Positions 1 through 8,636 of a DNA stretch of 52,863 bases are shown piece by piece (within the stretch, counting starts at the first letter, position 1; each line of letters begins with the position of its first letter). Below the pieces are notes generated by a model, which saw nothing but the letters and a program-made list of their open reading frames with translations, did not search any database and was not told the DNA's origin. The position numbers and the translations under genes were made by a program. The stretch lies in NCBI GenBank assembly GCA_026981975.1, contig JALSHV010000027.1, positions 1 through 52,863 on the forward strand, written 5' to 3'. This DNA comes from Aquificaceae bacterium (lineage in GTDB: Bacteria > Aquificota > Aquificia > Aquificales > Aquificaceae).

Positions 1-205
1 TTCTTACAGTATTGGGAATATCGTAAAGCTTTAAATCCAAAAAAAGCTCCTTATTAGCAGATTTTATTTTTTCTAAGATCTCTATTCCTCCTTCCAAAAA
101 AAGAACAGGTCCTACTTTAAATACAATAGGGAATTCCTTCAGTTGATCCAAAATAGAAAAAGCCTTATTTAAATCAGTATCTAAGGCTATACACAGCTTA
201 GTCAT
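1..205 (-). CDS. pyrF: Orotidine 5'-phosphate decarboxylase, N-terminal part (cut by window edge)
   Basis: The visible 68 residues start at an ATG at 205 and run off the left edge. The protein would decarboxylate OMP to UMP, the last step of de novo pyrimidine synthesis in the cytoplasm. The N-terminal strand LCIALDTD carries the substrate-binding Asp, and the segment FLDLKLYDIPNTV contains the family's catalytic Asp-x-Lys-x-x-Asp set (DLKLYD), which is diagnostic. It follows dxs by only four bases and is probably cotranscribed with it. The rest of the TIM barrel lies outside the window, so completeness cannot be judged. Confidence 0.93.
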   Translation of the reverse strand, partial: MTKLCIALDTDLNKAFSILDQLKEFPIVFKVGPVLFLEGGIEILEKIKSANKELFLDLKLYDIPNTVR

Positions 206-209
206 GAAA

Positions 210-2090
210 CTATTTTAAGGACTTTTTGAGAATCTCTTTAACGGTTTTTTCTATTCCCTCCGCGTCTATTCCTACTAAATTTCTGAGTAAGTTTTGATTG
301 CCGTGTTCTATAAAGCGATCAGGAATTCCTAAGTTTATAACTTGTGGGATAGTTTTATTCTTTGCTAAAAATTCAAGCACCGCAGAACCGAATCCCCCCA
401 TAACAGTGTTGTCTTCTACTGTAACTATTAATTTACAGCGCTGAACCAGCCGTGTTAAGAGTTCTGTATCTAAAGGTTTTACAAAACGGGCGTTAACAAC
501 ACCTACTTTTATTCTTTCTTTATGAAGATTCTCAGCAGCTCTTAGAGCTTGATAGACGGTGTATCCAACAGCTAATATGACGATATCTTCACCTTCTATG
601 AGTTCCTCCCAACTACCTATCTTAATTTCTTTAAAATCTTCTGTAGGAATACCGTAAGCGGTTCCCCTAGGATACCTTATAGCAAAGGGTTTTTCGCTTT
701 TTACAGCGGTATAAAGAAGATTTCTAAGTTCCTGTTCATCTTTTGGAGCTGAGACTACCATATTGGGAATACACCTGAGAAAAGAAAGATCAAAAGAACC
801 GTGATGAGTAGGACCATCTTCCCCTACAAGTCCACCCCTGTCTATGGCAAAAGTAACCGGTAGATTTTGCAAGGCTATATCGTGAATTACTTGATCGTAA
901 GCTCTCTGTAAAAAAGTGGAGTAATAAGCTACAACAGGTTTTAACCCTTCGCAGGCAAGTCCGGCAGCAAAGGTTGCTGCATGCTGTTCAGCTATACCTA
1001 CGTCAAAAAATCTCTTAGGAAATCTGCGGGCGAATTCAACCAATCCAGAACCTTCCTTCATAGCGGGAGTAATAACCACTATACGATCGTCTCTCTCCGC
1101 AAGTTCTACTATGGCTTTTCCAAAAACCGAAGTCCACGTAGGAGGAGAAGGTTTTTTTATGAATTCACCAGATTCAACTTTGTAGGGAGCTACACCGTGC
1201 CACTTTACGGGATCTTCTTCCGCTGGCTTATAACCTTTTCCTTTCTTGGTAACCACGTGAAGTAAAACAGGACCCTTTATCTCCTTTGCATTCTCAAGAG
1301 TTTTTTCAAGAGATTGTATATCGTGTCCGTCTATAACGCCTATATAATTAAAGCCTAATTCTTCAAAAATAATGCCGGGTGATATGAGTCCCTTTAAAAA
1401 TTCCTCTGTTAATTTCATAAACCTTAAAGGAGTTTTCCCAAAGTGAATTAAAAACTTTTTTATCTTCTGCCTTGACTCTTGGACAAAGTGTCCGCTTATG
1501 ATCCTGCTCAAGTAAGTGGAAAAAGCTCCTACGTTGGGTGAAATTGACAGTTCGTTGTCGTTCAGGATTACGATAAATCTATCTGGTCTCAGATGTCCTG
1601 CGTTGTTTAAAGCTTCAAAAGCCATACCCGCACTCATAGCACCGTCACCTATGACAGCCACTACGTAACTGTTATCTGTTTTCAAATCCTTAGCTATACG
1701 GAAACCGAGAGCTGCAGATATGGAAGTGGAACTGTGTCCAGCTCCAAAAGCATCAAAGGGACTTTCTTCTCTCCGAAGAAAACCAGAAATACCCCCGTAT
1801 TGACGGAGTGTGTGAAAAAGATCTTTTCTGTCGGTGAGAATTTTCCAAGAATAAGCTTGATGTCCTATATCCCAAATTACAGCATCACGCGGTGGATCAA
1901 ATACCCTAAGCAGAGCTATTGTAAGTTCTACAACACCTAAGCTCGGACCCACATGCCCGCCATTCTTTGAAGTGATTTGAATTATAAGATCTCTTACTTC
2001 TTGAGCAAGTTGAAGAAGTTCTGCGTGAGAAAGGTTTTTAAGGGTTTGTAATCCACTGTAATCGCGGAGCAATTTGTATTTTTCAAACAT
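210..2090 (-). CDS. dxs: 1-deoxy-D-xylulose-5-phosphate synthase
   Basis: This 626-residue protein has the usual length of DXS, which condenses pyruvate and glyceraldehyde 3-phosphate to DXP, the first step of the MEP isoprenoid pathway and a precursor route to thiamine and pyridoxal. The thiamine-diphosphate site appears as GDGAMSAGMAFEALNNAG near residue 148. The transketolase-type pyrimidine-binding domain has GIAEQHAATFAAG near residue 365, with the catalytic Glu. The C-terminal transketolase domain is complete. The start ATG has a strong AAAGGAGGT upstream, at a rather long 13-base spacing. It is preceded by a small membrane-protein gene and followed by pyrF. ispF of the same pathway lies at 31081. 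Confidence 0.97.
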   Translation of the reverse strand: MFEKYKLLRDYSGLQTLKNLSHAELLQLAQEVRDLIIQITSKNGGHVGPSLGVVELTIALLRVFDPPRDAVIWDIGHQAYSWKILTDRKDLFHTLRQYGGISGFLRREESPFDAFGAGHSSTSISAALGFRIAKDLKTDNSYVVAVIGDGAMSAGMAFEALNNAGHLRPDRFIVILNDNELSISPNVGAFSTYLSRIISGHFVQESRQKIKKFLIHFGKTPLRFMKLTEEFLKGLISPGIIFEELGFNYIGVIDGHDIQSLEKTLENAKEIKGPVLLHVVTKKGKGYKPAEEDPVKWHGVAPYKVESGEFIKKPSPPTWTSVFGKAIVELAERDDRIVVITPAMKEGSGLVEFARRFPKRFFDVGIAEQHAATFAAGLACEGLKPVVAYYSTFLQRAYDQVIHDIALQNLPVTFAIDRGGLVGEDGPTHHGSFDLSFLRCIPNMVVSAPKDEQELRNLLYTAVKSEKPFAIRYPRGTAYGIPTEDFKEIKIGSWEELIEGEDIVILAVGYTVYQALRAAENLHKERIKVGVVNARFVKPLDTELLTRLVQRCKLIVTVEDNTVMGGFGSAVLEFLAKNKTIPQVINLGIPDRFIEHGNQNLLRNLVGIDAEGIEKTVKEILKKSLK

Positions 2091-2110
2091 AAGCTAAAAA
2101 TTAACCTCCT

Positions 2111-2515
2111 TTAAAAGAAAATCAATCGCAGTAACCAACCTAAAACTATAACAGCTACGGAGAGTCCTAATCCTAAGAGAGAAAAAACTATACCTGCTTT
2201 TCTGCTAAGCTCTCTTTGTTTTATCCAGAGAACAGCAAAGGTTAGGACAGTATAAACAGCAAGAGCTACACCGAGCCACTTATGAGGAAATAAAAAAACA
2301 AAGGGAGCTTTTTGTTGGACATACTGTATTCCCGCAGTGTGAAAGCCTGTCAATACAGTAAAAGGAGAAAGAATCGCGGAGAGAGCATGATTTGTAAGTG
2401 CATAGTAGAATACGAATTTGTAATTACGCAGTAGTAAAAAGTGTAAAAGATAAGCTGTATAACTTAGTAACAGTATTCCTGTTACGAGGTAAACAAAAAG
2501 AGGGTGGAAATTCAT
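2111..2515 (-). CDS. Small four-helix membrane protein of unknown function
   Basis: This 134-residue protein has about four predicted membrane segments (roughly residues 5-27, 33-55, 76-98 and 109-131) and no signal peptide distinct from the first helix. Histidines near helix ends (H4, H43, H59, H78) could bind haem or metal, and the opening NFHPLFVYLVTG resembles small DUF2231-type membrane proteins, but this resemblance is weak. It lies three bases after the reverse gyrase stop and 20 bases before dxs, so it is probably expressed in the same operon. No function can be assigned from sequence; the reading frame is supported by its tight placement and clean membrane topology. Confidence 0.7.
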   Translation of the reverse strand: MNFHPLFVYLVTGILLLSYTAYLLHFLLLRNYKFVFYYALTNHALSAILSPFTVLTGFHTAGIQYVQQKAPFVFLFPHKWLGVALAVYTVLTFAVLWIKQRELSRKAGIVFSLLGLGLSVAVIVLGWLLRLIFF

Positions 2516-2518
2516 ATT

Positions 2519-5500
2519 TTACCTCCTGAGAACCGATTCAAACTTTATTATATCCCTGTGCAACTGCCTCAAAATATCTTCATAGTTTTCTTTTCCTTCT
2601 TCTATTCTGTCCATGATGTTTTCAAGCTTTCTGGTGAAATCTTCTGATAGGAAGGGAATTATATCTTCCTGTTTTCTTAAAAATTCGTAAACCTGTTTAC
2701 CCAGCTTAGTTGGTATTAAAAACCCCTTTCTTTCTATTACATAACCTCTTTCCAATAGCTTTTCAACAGTTGTTGCGTATGTAGAAGGTCTGCCTATACC
2801 TCTTTTTTTCATCTCTTCTACAAGAGATCCCTGAGTAAAGAGGTACGCCTTAGGCATCTCTCTAATTTCTTTTTTATCACTTACGTTGATTTTTCCTGCT
2901 AAGTCTGGTTGTAATTCCACAGGATAGATACAATCATAACCCTCTTTAAGAATTTCTGTTCTGAGAACAATCTCAGTTTTTTTGTTGAAAGCTTTAATCC
3001 TTACTTGTTTTATCTTTACCTTGGGTGATTCCATTTGAGACGCTATGAACCTACGAAAGATTAAATCGTAAAGCCTTAAGTGATCTGTGTTTATATCCTG
3101 AATTTGCCCTGAATATACAACAGATCTTAGCTCTTCCGCATCAATAGGGCGTGTTGGTCTTATACACTCGTGAGCACCTTCAGAACTCCACTGGCGTGGT
3201 TTTATAAGAGAACTGTTCCAAGTTTCTGTTATGTATTCAACAGCTACCGAAATACCGCTGGAAGAAACCCTTGTAGCATCTGTTCTGTGATACGTTATTA
3301 ATCCTTTTTCAAATAAGTCTTGTGCTAATTCCATAGTCTTTCTTACGCTCCACCTGAACTTTTCATTGGCTTCCTTGAGCATTGTATCCGTAGTATAAGG
3401 AGGAGGCGGTGTAAGATACTCTTCTCTTTCTTTTAAAACTTCCACTTCAATACAATCTAAATTTTCAAAAAAAGCTTTTGCTTCTTTTTTATTGGCGAAT
3501 TCAAAATCTATTCTCAATCTGCGATCCGCTTCTTTTATATTTACAACTACAATATGTCTCCGCTTTCTGTAGAGTTTTTCCCTTTCAATTATCCAACCGA
3601 GCACCGGAATCTGAACTCTACCACCTGAAAGCCATAATTTTCCAAAGATGGTTTGCAGTATGCGAGATACTTCAAAACCTATCCATCTATCGGAAATTCT
3701 GCGGACGATTTGAGCCTTTACAAGATTTTCATTAAAATTCTTTGGTTCTTCAAGAGCTTTTTTTACGGCTTTTCTTGTAACTTCATGAAACTCAATGCGG
3801 TTTATTTCCTTTACATAAGGAGAAAGAACAGCACATATATCCCAACCTATTTTTTCCCCTTCCGTGTCGGGATCTGTAGCTATGTAAACGGAATCTACTT
3901 CCTGAGCTACAAGGCGCAAACCTGTAAGCGTTTTCTCTTTCCCTTCTAAGGGTTCGTAGAAAGGCAGAAAGTTTCCATTTTCCACAAAAATACCGTGAAA
4001 TCCGCCTTCCTTAGAAATGTCCAATACATGTCCAAAAGAAGAGGCTATCAGAAGATGAATATCCCCCGCACTAACTTCCATAAGATCAAAACCTTCTACT
4101 CTTCTGGTAACAGGTTTGCCGAAAAAACTTGCAATTGTTCTGGCTTTGGTAGGAGATTCAACTACGAGCAGAACAGGTTTTACATGATCTTTCACAGTTC
4201 CCTTTTCTTCGCCTTCTAGAAGTTTTTTTATTCTTTTTCTGTCCTTATCCACTTTTACAAGGATTTCCTTTAAATTAGCTTCACTGGAAGGAGTAAACCG
4301 AATTTCTTCGTTAAACCACTTTATCTTGCGAGCAAGATTGTTAAAAGTTTTCTTATTATCTACTAGGACATAGCTAAGACCTAAGCTAACTCCGCCTGCA
4401 TAAATACGAGATGTTCTTCCCGAAGCTTGCAGATAACCTGTTACATCTGCAACACTAAGGGAGAAACCCTGCGGTGTTTTTTCAAGGGATATTTCTTCAG
4501 ACTCTTCTATTATTCTTTTAACTTCTTTTAAAAGGAGAAAGTTCTTTACTTCCTCTTTAAGATTATTAATACGTTTCTTTAAATCAGGATTCATTTCTAT
4601 AAAATCTTCACTTATATAAGAATGCTTCTTCAGTATTCGTATCCATCTGTCCACTTCTCTTAATCTGTAAGGAAGTTTCTTAGCAAGTAATGATCTTAAA
4701 GAGAGTAGCAACCAAAGGAGGGGAAAAACACCGGTTTCTATATTTAAGGATATAGTTATTTTGGGAACTCCGAAAAAAAGAGCGTATCTGACACTGTAAG
4801 GTATATCAAGACCACGCACTAATGGATTTTTAAAAGAGGAAATACCTACTAAAATATCTATCTCTCCACTTTCAAAAGAAGATATATCCTTTATCTCTTC
4901 ATAAGACTTTGCCTTTATACCCTCCTTCTTCAGAAGAGTTGTTACCTTTTCAACTCCCGCTTTACCTTTATCCGCAGATACGAATATTAATCCACCTTTT
5001 CCGAGTTCCTTTACACGTTTGAGAAGAGTTTCTTCCAAATCAGAGGGAATTTCGTAGAGATCTAAGACGTTTCTTAAATTAAAAGTGGGTTTTCCTGCTT
5101 CAAAACCCAATAGTTCTCTGAAAAGTTTTATTCTACCGGACTTTGGATTTCCCGTAGCGGAGGAAACCACTAATACTCCTTTTGCTTTTGAAGTAAGCTC
5201 TCTGACTTTACTGCTTGTATCCCTTATCAATTCCCAATCCTTTTCCGTTTTTTTCCTTTTTTCTTTTATTCTTATGAGTTGTTGAGCTATTTCAATATCT
5301 TCCTGAGAAAATCCTAAAAGGTATAATACTTTATATATGTTGCGTGAATTTTTAAGAAATGAATCAACATCATCTATAAATATAAAGGAAAATTCCCGTG
5401 GTATTATTGCGTAGTTTTTGTAAAGATACATGGAAGTAGTTACAAGGATTTTAAAATTACCTTTTACTATTCTTTCTTTCGCTTTTTCTCTTTCCTTAGA

Positions 5501-5962
5501 AGAAGCCCCAAAAACTACTAAAAGATCCTCTTCTTTGAGATTTGATTCCCTTAACTTGTTCTCTACTTGTTTAAGTAACAGTTTTGTCGGAAGAATTATG
5601 TAACTCTTTTTCCTCTCTTTTGCTAAAAGTAAAGCTGTAACTAAACCAAAAGTAGTTTTTCCCACTCCCGTTGGTGCTAAGAGAGCGAAGCTTCTTCCTA
5701 AGAACACTTTCTTAGCCCACGATCTTTGAAGACTCCAAGGCTTTGTTCCCACTACTTTCTTAAAAAGCCTTTCCCATCTTCGGACTTTCTTGTTTATATT
5801 ACAGAGTTCAGATAGGTTTCCCTCTGTTAGAAAAGAGCATATTTCATCTCTGTCTAACTCCTTCGGAAGACATTTTTCACAGGGAAGACCTTTTAAAAGT
5901 CTGTAGGAAGAGACCTTTCCCCCGCAATTTGGACACAGTTTTAAAAAAACAGCACCGATCAT
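2519..5962 (-). CDS. rgy: Reverse gyrase (ATP-dependent positive supercoiling topoisomerase)
   Basis: This 1147-residue protein is the hallmark enzyme of hyperthermophiles. It fuses an SF2 helicase to a type IA topoisomerase and introduces positive supercoils. An N-terminal zinc finger has C10, C13, C28 and C31. The helicase-like domain has Walker A LLAPTGVGKTT near 94-104, DDVD at 197-200 and SAT at 268-270. The Toprim domain begins near 597 (VVESPTKA, Glu602) with DPDTEGE at 697-703. The active-site tyrosine is Y891 in GLITYHRTDATRVS. The second zinc finger, usually found in the Toprim region, has no cysteines here. The gene follows mltG by 42 bases and leads into the small membrane protein and dxs. 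Confidence 0.97.
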   Translation of the reverse strand: MIGAVFLKLCPNCGGKVSSYRLLKGLPCEKCLPKELDRDEICSFLTEGNLSELCNINKKVRRWERLFKKVVGTKPWSLQRSWAKKVFLGRSFALLAPTGVGKTTFGLVTALLLAKERKKSYIILPTKLLLKQVENKLRESNLKEEDLLVVFGASSKEREKAKERIVKGNFKILVTTSMYLYKNYAIIPREFSFIFIDDVDSFLKNSRNIYKVLYLLGFSQEDIEIAQQLIRIKEKRKKTEKDWELIRDTSSKVRELTSKAKGVLVVSSATGNPKSGRIKLFRELLGFEAGKPTFNLRNVLDLYEIPSDLEETLLKRVKELGKGGLIFVSADKGKAGVEKVTTLLKKEGIKAKSYEEIKDISSFESGEIDILVGISSFKNPLVRGLDIPYSVRYALFFGVPKITISLNIETGVFPLLWLLLSLRSLLAKKLPYRLREVDRWIRILKKHSYISEDFIEMNPDLKKRINNLKEEVKNFLLLKEVKRIIEESEEISLEKTPQGFSLSVADVTGYLQASGRTSRIYAGGVSLGLSYVLVDNKKTFNNLARKIKWFNEEIRFTPSSEANLKEILVKVDKDRKRIKKLLEGEEKGTVKDHVKPVLLVVESPTKARTIASFFGKPVTRRVEGFDLMEVSAGDIHLLIASSFGHVLDISKEGGFHGIFVENGNFLPFYEPLEGKEKTLTGLRLVAQEVDSVYIATDPDTEGEKIGWDICAVLSPYVKEINRIEFHEVTRKAVKKALEEPKNFNENLVKAQIVRRISDRWIGFEVSRILQTIFGKLWLSGGRVQIPVLGWIIEREKLYRKRRHIVVVNIKEADRRLRIDFEFANKKEAKAFFENLDCIEVEVLKEREEYLTPPPPYTTDTMLKEANEKFRWSVRKTMELAQDLFEKGLITYHRTDATRVSSSGISVAVEYITETWNSSLIKPRQWSSEGAHECIRPTRPIDAEELRSVVYSGQIQDINTDHLRLYDLIFRRFIASQMESPKVKIKQVRIKAFNKKTEIVLRTEILKEGYDCIYPVELQPDLAGKINVSDKKEIREMPKAYLFTQGSLVEEMKKRGIGRPSTYATTVEKLLERGYVIERKGFLIPTKLGKQVYEFLRKQEDIIPFLSEDFTRKLENIMDRIEEGKENYEDILRQLHRDIIKFESVLRR

Positions 5963-6004
5963 AGCTGAATAATTTTAATCCATCGGTAAGATACGGTGAA
6001 CAGT

Positions 6005-6976
6005 TTATCTTCTTCGGACTTTGAGTATATTCCTTCTGTGTTGTTTGTAGCTACTGCTAAAAAGGTGCTTTCTGGTATGAGGATCTACTACAAAATACAA
6101 ATAGGAAACCTTAGCAGGGTTAAGAGCTGCCTCAAGGGAAGATAAACCGGGATTGCATATAGGAGTAGGAGGTAAACCAAAATACTTATAAGTGTTATAG
6201 GGATCTTCTATTTGTAGATCTTCTTTTGTTAACTTACCCCTCCACAAACCCTTGCGCTTTAAGGCGTATATGACTGTAGGGTCTATTTGAAGACGCATTT
6301 TTTTCTTTAACCTGTTGTATATCACAGCGGATATAAGTGGTTTTTCCTCTTCCCAAAAGGTTTCTTTTTCAATCATAGAAGCTATGGTTACCCATTCCTC
6401 TAAGGAAATTCTTTTCTGAATAAGTTCTGCTCTTAGAATCTCTGTTTTCTTTAGAAAAGTTTTGAACATTGTGTCTATTACCTTTAAAGGGTGTGTATTT
6501 TTTGAAAAAAAGTAAGTTTCCGGAAACAAAAATCCCTCCATAGTATGGGAAGATAAACCATAATTACGTGCAACTTTTTCTGAAGTAGCGTATTTTATGA
6601 AGTCTTCTCCTCTACATATGCCTTTAAGCTCAAGAATTCTTGCAATATCGTATATATCACTTCCCTCAAAAATCACTATTCTATGGAGCTTTCGCAAGCC
6701 TTTTGACAACTTATTATAGACATCAAAAGGAGATACGTAACCTCTAAACTCATATTCACCTGCTTCTAATTTCTCTTTTTTGAACAAATGAATTAAAGCA
6801 AAAGATATTCTATTTCTTATCAAACCTTCTTTGTAAAGTGTATCCACTATCCTAACAGTTGATGTTCCGTAAGGTATATCTACAATTTTTTTGCTTACGT
6901 AAACAGGTAGAAAAGAATAAGCAAGATAAGATATTAAGAGAAAGGATATTACTGAAAGAACTGCAAGTTTTTTCAT
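6005..6976 (-). CDS. mltG: Endolytic peptidoglycan transglycosylase MltG (YceG family)
   Basis: This 323-residue inner-membrane protein has one N-terminal membrane anchor (residues 4-26) and a periplasmic YceG domain. MltG cleaves nascent glycan strands and is thought to terminate their elongation. The catalytic Glu is E203 in IASMIEKET, and the following family motifs are present: AVIYNRLKKKMRLQIDPTV, YNTYKYFGLPPTPICNPG and AALNPA. The start ATG overlaps the ruvX stop by four bases (ATGA), which implies translational coupling. The ruvX-mltG pairing is common in other bacteria. Length is typical for the family. Confidence 0.95.
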   Translation of the reverse strand: MKKLAVLSVISFLLISYLAYSFLPVYVSKKIVDIPYGTSTVRIVDTLYKEGLIRNRISFALIHLFKKEKLEAGEYEFRGYVSPFDVYNKLSKGLRKLHRIVIFEGSDIYDIARILELKGICRGEDFIKYATSEKVARNYGLSSHTMEGFLFPETYFFSKNTHPLKVIDTMFKTFLKKTEILRAELIQKRISLEEWVTIASMIEKETFWEEEKPLISAVIYNRLKKKMRLQIDPTVIYALKRKGLWRGKLTKEDLQIEDPYNTYKYFGLPPTPICNPGLSSLEAALNPAKVSYLYFVVDPHTRKHLFSSSYKQHRRNILKVRRR

Positions 6977-7371
6977 AAGCTTTGTATATATTCTTCTAAA
7001 ATTATTTGAGCAGAAATTGCATCTAAGATTTTCTTCTTCTTTTTACTGTTTACACCGATCAGTCTTCTCAAAGCTTCTTGTGTAGTGTATCTTTCGTCGT
7101 GCATTTCTACAGGTATATGCGGAAGTAATTCCTTCAGCTCCTTTACAAATTCCCTCACCTTTTTGGCTCTTTCCCCTTCCTTTCCAGAGGGAGTAAGAGG
7201 TAATCCTACAATTACTTTTTCTACATTTTTACTTTTTACCATTTGCACAATTTTTTCCTTAAGCTTAGCGTTGTTTTCAAGAACACACTCCGGCATTGCT
7301 ATTTTAAGATCCGTATCTCCTACTGCTACTCCTACTCTCTTAAGCCCGTAATCTAAAGCCAGTAACTTCAA
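6973..7371 (-). CDS. ruvX: Putative pre-16S rRNA nuclease / Holliday junction resolvase YqgF
   Basis: This is an RNase H-fold nuclease of the YqgF/RuvX family, with 132 residues from the chosen start. The opening LLALDYGLKRVGVAVGD holds the first catalytic Asp, VIVGLPLTPSGKEGERA is the second family block, and HDERYTT and DAISAQIILEEY carry the remaining acidic residues. The frame stays open upstream into the tRNA-Ser gene, but that extension merely translates the tRNA. I chose the TTG at 7371 (giving MKLLALDYG), which fits the family N-terminus. No Shine-Dalgarno is possible, because only eight bases separate the start from the tRNA CCA end. Confidence 0.9.
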   Translation of the reverse strand: MKLLALDYGLKRVGVAVGDTDLKIAMPECVLENNAKLKEKIVQMVKSKNVEKVIVGLPLTPSGKEGERAKKVREFVKELKELLPHIPVEMHDERYTTQEALRRLIGVNSKKKKKILDAISAQIILEEYIQSL

Positions 7372-7379
7372 GATTTTTA

Positions 7380-7471
7380 TGGCGGAAGGGGAGGGATTCG
7401 AACCCTCGGTGCCCCAAAAGGAGCACACGGCGTTTCCAGCGCCGCGCCTTCGTCCGCTCGGCCACCCTTCC
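7380..7471 (-). tRNA. tRNA-Ser (GGA anticodon)
   Basis: A 92-base tRNA with a long variable arm, as expected for serine. Acceptor GGAAGGG pairs with CCCTTCC, the discriminator is G and CCA is encoded. The anticodon loop CTGGAAA sits between CGGCG and CGCCG, giving anticodon GGA. The T arm contains GGTTCGAATCC. It lies eight bases upstream of the ruvX start on the same strand. Confidence 0.97.
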
Positions 7472-7490
7472 TTAAGGATAAAAGATATTA

Positions 7491-7519
7491 ATTATAATAA
7501 TACCTGCAGGTTCTTTTAA
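7491..7519 (-). promoter_or_regulatory. Candidate promoter for tRNA-Ser(GGA)-ruvX-mltG
   Basis: On the minus strand a perfect TATAAT occupies 7496-7491, about 20 bases before the mature tRNA 5' end. The -35 region near 7519-7514 reads TTAAAA, a weak match. A 10-base palindrome ACCTGCAGGT (7502-7511) sits in the spacer. The -10 box is clear; the -35 assignment is uncertain. Confidence 0.6.
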
Positions 7520-8163
7520 AACTCCCCCAAAAGAGCAATTTCCCTTAAAGCCTCTTTATAAGCTCTTTTTATCTCCTGAGTTGCTTTTTTGATATTCTCA
7601 AAACCTAAGATCCCCGAACAAAGAGCTATGTTCCTGCAACCGGTTTTTAAAATTTCTTTAACTCTGTAAGGGGTTATTCCCCCTATAGCGACAACAGGTT
7701 TTTCCGATAGCTTAACAGCCTCCCTGAGAGCAGATAATCCTACAAGTCTATAGTCTTCCTTTGTAGAAGTTGGATATACAGAGCCGAATCCTACATAATC
7801 TATAGGTAATCTATTGGCTTCCTGAAGTTCTTCAAGGGAATTTACACTGTATCCTATGTAGAGTTTATTTTCTACAATTTTTCTAACAGCATGAGGGGGT
7901 ATGTCCTTCTTACCCACGTGAATCCCGTCCGCTTCCACTGCTAATGCAAGATCAGCACGATCGTTCACCACAAGATCTGCAGAATACCTTCTTGTTATTT
8001 CTCTAATCTTTAAAAGCTCTTCATACATTTGACGACCTGATTTTCTTTTGAACCTGTATTGGACTGCTGTTATTCCACCTTCAAGAGCTTGTTCTATCAC
8101 TTCGTATATATCTCTTCCTTCAAGATAGGCATCATCGGTTATAAGGTAGATAGTCAAATTCAT
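7516..8163 (-). CDS. thiE: Thiamine-phosphate synthase
   Basis: This 215-residue TIM-barrel enzyme joins the thiazole phosphate and HMP-pyrophosphate moieties to make thiamine phosphate. Recognisable blocks are IYLITDD at the N-terminus, the Q-x-R-x-K segment AVQYRFKRKS, NDRADLALAVEADGIHVGKKD (pyrophosphate and Mg binding), GFGSVYPTSTK and VAIGGITP. The frame is open for 37 more codons upstream, but these read through the tRNA-Ser gene. The ATG at 8163 has GGAGAAGGA in front of it and gives the normal N-terminus. Partner genes thiS and thiG lie nearby at 9927-10939 but in a separate transcription unit. Confidence 0.95.
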   Translation of the reverse strand: MNLTIYLITDDAYLEGRDIYEVIEQALEGGITAVQYRFKRKSGRQMYEELLKIREITRRYSADLVVNDRADLALAVEADGIHVGKKDIPPHAVRKIVENKLYIGYSVNSLEELQEANRLPIDYVGFGSVYPTSTKEDYRLVGLSALREAVKLSEKPVVAIGGITPYRVKEILKTGCRNIALCSGILGFENIKKATQEIKRAYKEALREIALLGEF

Positions 8164-8176
8164 GATCCTTCTCCAG

Positions 8177-8267
<91 letters not shown>

Positions 8268-8300
8268 AAAACACTAACTATTTTACATTAAAATAATGTT

Positions 8301-8636
8301 ATGAAAGATCCTGATAGATTGAGAAGACTTTTTCAAAAGGTAAAACCTATCCAAAACACAACACCTATTGAATTTGTTATGCTTGATCTTGAACCACTGT
8401 GGATGAAGTGCAGGCGGACTAAACGTTTAGTTTTCCAATTTCATAAATTAGGTTCTGCAGAAGGGAAGACCGCTTGTAATAAAACTCTGAAGGAATACCA
8501 AATTCTGCCCGACAGACAAGAAAAAATGGTAATAACTCAAGTAAATTTGATGTTAGGAGGTTTAGGATTGCTTGTTTTCTTTGATCTTTGTCCTCAGTGT
8601 TTTAACAATCTCAACCGTTGCCGTCCCTTAGAGTGA
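8301..8636 (+). CDS. Unknown protein of 111 residues with clustered cysteines
   Basis: I do not recognise this protein. It begins at an ATG at 8301, has a basic N-terminus, one hydrophobic stretch (MLGGLGLLVFFDL, about residues 83-95) and cysteines at 37, 59, 97, 100 and 107. CPQC near the end could be half of a metal or redox site. It is divergent from tRNA-Ser, with a TAAAAT box seven bases before the start and no Shine-Dalgarno, and its last 26 bases overlap the convergent hemY. The only other support is the absence of any better gene in this 340-base stretch. Confidence 0.6.
   Translation: MKDPDRLRRLFQKVKPIQNTTPIEFVMLDLEPLWMKCRRTKRLVFQFHKLGSAEGKTACNKTLKEYQILPDRQEKMVITQVNLMLGGLGLLVFFDLCPQCFNNLNRCRPLE

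Noticed and set aside
7372-7428. N-terminal extension of RuvX
   Set aside because: The extra codons translate the tRNA-Ser gene and do not belong to the family; the TTG at 7371 fits.
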